Of a stretch of DNA of 56,646 nucleotides, positions 56,284-56,646 are shown piece after piece. The stretch's first letter is position 1. Every line of letters begins with the position of its first letter. The translations under genes were made by a program, and so were the position numbers. The notes under the pieces were generated by a model, which made no database searches, was not told the DNA's origin, and saw only the letters and a list, made by a program, of their open reading frames with translations. Source of the stretch: DATHTK01 sp035463295. Its GTDB lineage: Bacteria > Actinomycetota > Rubrobacteria > Rubrobacterales > Rubrobacteraceae. The stretch covers positions 1 to 56,646 of the forward strand of contig DATHTK010000069.1 in the NCBI GenBank assembly GCA_035463295.1, written 5' to 3'.

Positions 56284-56646
56284 ATGGCTGAGAAGCCGAA
56301 TGTAGTGGTGATCGTGGCGGACACGTTCCGCAAGGACCATTTGGGGGCTTTCGGGAATCCCTGGATAAAGACGCCGCATCTGGACGAGTTCGCGGCGCAG
56401 TCGGCCGTTTTCGAGGAGCACAGGATCTCCTCCTTCCCCACCATGCCCGCCCGCGCGGACATCCTGACGGGGACATTCTCCTACACCCACATGGGATGGG
56501 AGCCTCTGCCGCGGCACCTCATGACGCTACCCGAGGTTCTCTCGCGGGCAGGCTACACGACGATGGGCATAGTCGACACACCCTTCTTTATCCGAAACGG
56601 CTTCGGCTACGACCGCGGCTTCGACGACTTCGTCTGGGTGCGAGGT
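56284..56646 (+). CDS. Sulfatase/alkaline phosphatase-fold hydrolase, N-terminal part only
   Basis: The first 121 codons; the gene runs off the right edge. The fold's N-terminus is plain: PNVVVIVADTFRKDHLGAFG, KTPHLDEFAAQSAVFEEH, then the active-site loop and ADILTGTFSYTHMGWEPL, LPEVLSRAGYTTMGI. In sulfatases the loop reads Cys/Ser-x-Pro-x-Arg, with the first residue oxidised to formylglycine. Here it is Thr53-Met-Pro-Ala-Arg. It may thus be a hydrolase using Thr directly, as in some phosphatases and phosphodiesterases of the superfamily, and not a sulfatase. ATG 56284 behind GAGAGAGG. Confidence 0.8.
   Translation, partial: MAEKPNVVVIVADTFRKDHLGAFGNPWIKTPHLDEFAAQSAVFEEHRISSFPTMPARADILTGTFSYTHMGWEPLPRHLMTLPEVLSRAGYTTMGIVDTPFFIRNGFGYDRGFDDFVWVRG

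Noticed and set aside
1..56646. CRISPR array, prophage, integrase or tRNA-linked island
   Set aside because: No spaced direct repeats, phage genes, recombinase or tRNA gene could be seen.

Overview
This 56.6 kb window is chromosomal DNA from a high-GC actinobacterium. Gene content and style fit the Rubrobacter/Thermoleophilia group: many GTG and TTG starts, -10 boxes of the TANNNT type without a recognisable -35, several probable leaderless messages, an F420-type PPOX protein, DUF302, DUF427 and an SBP56 protein. The lineage is an inference; no rRNA or tRNA gene was found. Genes are tightly packed on both strands, with little sign of mobile DNA.

Layout. 1-4852: an SBP56/methanethiol oxidase-like gene (cut by the window edge), a divergent phosphofructokinase homologue, a small membrane protein, dodecin, an EEP-fold hydrolase and a methyltransferase. 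4981-11802: a large FAD/Fe-S 2-hydroxyacid dehydrogenase, an exported GH31 glycosidase close to sulfoquinovosidases, a RidA-family protein and a FUSC-type membrane protein. 11995-25564: a sulfur-oxidation island (next paragraph). 25940-35051: RDD, AAC(3), DUF427, PdxH, FAH hydrolase, a D-lactate-type dehydrogenase and membrane proteins. 35107-43387: acyl-CoA metabolism (B12-binding mutase subunit, enoyl-CoA hydratase, thioesterase, short-chain dehydrogenase, acyl-CoA ligase), an F420-type PPOX protein, CapA and a CocE-type hydrolase. 43713-50906: a degraded gene, a ParB-fold protein, a NarL-type two-component pair, an Rrf2 regulator and a DUF3311/solute-symporter pair. 50922-56646: a chromate-export operon (chrA and a split chrB), UspA, APS kinase, a TauE/SafE exporter and the start of a sulfatase-fold gene.

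The central region reads as a full pathway from sulfide to exported sulfate. The genes are an ArsR regulator, a cytoplasmic SoeABC-like molybdoenzyme with fused B and C subunits, two SulP transporters, DUF302, a CstB-like persulfide dioxygenase-rhodanese, a stand-alone rhodanese, a human-type sulfide:quinone oxidoreductase and a split YeeE/YedE transporter. Three AT-rich dyads of the form ATAT/TATA-N4-ATAT/TATA lie in front of its transcription units in otherwise GC-rich DNA, so a shared ArsR regulon is proposed. The SBP56 protein (which in known cases makes H2S), CysC, TauE/SafE and the chromate (sulfate-analogue) exporter extend the sulfur/oxyanion theme to both ends of the window.

Other points of note: a 31-codon upstream ORF ending 3 nt before the soe genes, a probable CTG start for capA, a PFK homologue and a sulfoquinovosidase homologue that have lost substrate-binding residues, and a sulfatase-fold protein with Thr at the formylglycine position.
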